Shown here: piece after piece, positions 6,847 through 7,115 of the stretch | Position numbering within the stretch: the first letter of the stretch is position 1 | How the letters are laid out: each line of letters begins with the position of its first letter | Source: Anaerolineaceae bacterium UBA5211 | Lineage (GTDB): Bacteria; Chloroflexota; Anaerolineae; Anaerolineales; Anaerolineaceae | NCBI GenBank assembly: GCA_002412595.1 | Contig: DHVJ01000038.1 | Coordinates: forward strand, 1-7,115 | Direction of reading: 5' to 3' | DNA length: 7,115 nt | Position numbers and translations under genes: made by a program | The notes under the pieces: model-generated | Told to the model about the DNA's origin: nothing | What the model saw: only the letters and a program-made list of their open reading frames with translations | Database searches by the model: none

Positions 6847-6868
6847 CCGGATTTATCGCAAAATCCGG
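6847..6868. terminator. Perfect 8-bp hairpin after the LacI-family gene, possible terminator
   Basis: CCGGATTT (6847-6854) and AAATCCGG (6861-6868) are exact inverted repeats around a six-base loop, about 40 bases past the stop codon of the repressor gene. In the repressor's direction the stem is followed by AAAAATT and not by a T-run, so it is not a canonical intrinsic terminator. A run of six T (minus strand, 6806-6801) comes later after a weak 4-bp stem (CTGA/TCAG at 6824-6810). It may instead be an mRNA 3'-end stabiliser or a protein site. Confidence 0.35.
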
Positions 6869-6908
6869 CCTTTATTTTCCCGATCGCAGTACAGAACGAT
6901 AGCCGAGA

Positions 6909-7115
6909 TTATGGAGCGAGCGCGGCAGTGGATTCGCGGATGTATAAAATTCCTTTGATACTGACACTTCGGCTGGAAAATTCTTCTTCTTTCTGCTGCT
7001 TTTTAATCAGCACCTCCAGCATCATCTCAGCGGCGCCGCGTCCCATTTCAAATTTGAACTGGTGTAACGTGGTCAACGGCGGGGTCAGATATGCCGCAAT
7101 GGAAATATTATCAAA
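6909..7115 (-). CDS. LacI-family transcriptional regulator, C-terminal end only
   Basis: The last 68 codons and the TAA stop (6911-6909) of a gene that enters from the right edge are visible. The translation begins FDNISIAAYLTPPLTTLHQF, the well-known end of the LacI/PurR effector domain, with the conserved GFDN-type motif cut at its first residue. It continues with the Met-Gly-Arg-Gly-Ala-Ala helix and ends in LYIRESTAALAP, matching the usual L.(V/I)RESTA terminus. The DNA-binding domain lies outside the window. The gene is on the same strand as the iol operon, 233 bp upstream of iolB, which makes it the likely local repressor responding to inositol or a catabolite. It was easy to miss because neither a start nor a full frame is in the window. 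Confidence 0.88.
   Translation of the reverse strand, partial: FDNISIAAYLTPPLTTLHQFKFEMGRGAAEMMLEVLIKKQQKEEEFSSRSVSIKGILYIRESTAALAP

Overview
The window holds one tightly packed, minus-strand gene set for uptake and breakdown of inositol or a related cyclitol or sugar. In transcription order (right to left) it contains: the 3' end of a LacI-family repressor gene (6909-7115, cut by the window edge); a 233-bp control region with a strong sigma-70/SigA-type promoter and an overlapping palindromic operator candidate; iolB (5-deoxy-glucuronate isomerase); iolD (trihydroxycyclohexane-1,2-dione hydrolase); a CUT2/RbsA-type sugar ABC ATPase; an RbsC-type permease; and a lipoprotein substrate-binding protein that runs off the left edge.

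The genes are closely coupled. There are 19 bp between iolB and iolD, a one-base TAATG overlap between iolD and the likely ATPase start, and an 11-bp overlap between ATPase and permease. A 94-bp gap precedes the binding-protein gene. IolD opens the cyclic dione to 5-deoxy-D-glucuronate and IolB isomerises that product, so the two enzymes catalyse consecutive steps of myo-inositol catabolism. The transporter in the same operon probably brings in the substrate. The other inositol genes (iolG, iolE, iolC, iolJ, iolA) are not in the window.

The most unusual feature is the binding protein. Its reading frame stays open from the lipoprotein signal through one complete periplasmic-binding domain of about 280 residues. 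It then continues in frame, through a short linker, into a second copy of the same domain that is truncated by the window edge. Over the visible overlap (79 residues) the copies differ at one amino acid but at 21 nucleotides, and all differences outside that one codon are synonymous third-position changes.

Organism: a bacterium of medium GC with good Shine-Dalgarno sites and a lipoprotein-type binding protein. The IolD subtype and the Ala-rich lipoprotein N-terminus look to me like Chloroflexota (Anaerolineae-like) or possibly Actinobacteria-related lineages. This is an impression from sequence style, not a demonstrated assignment. No RNA genes, insertion sequences or CRISPR arrays are seen. 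Every stretch longer than 300 bases is covered by a gene.
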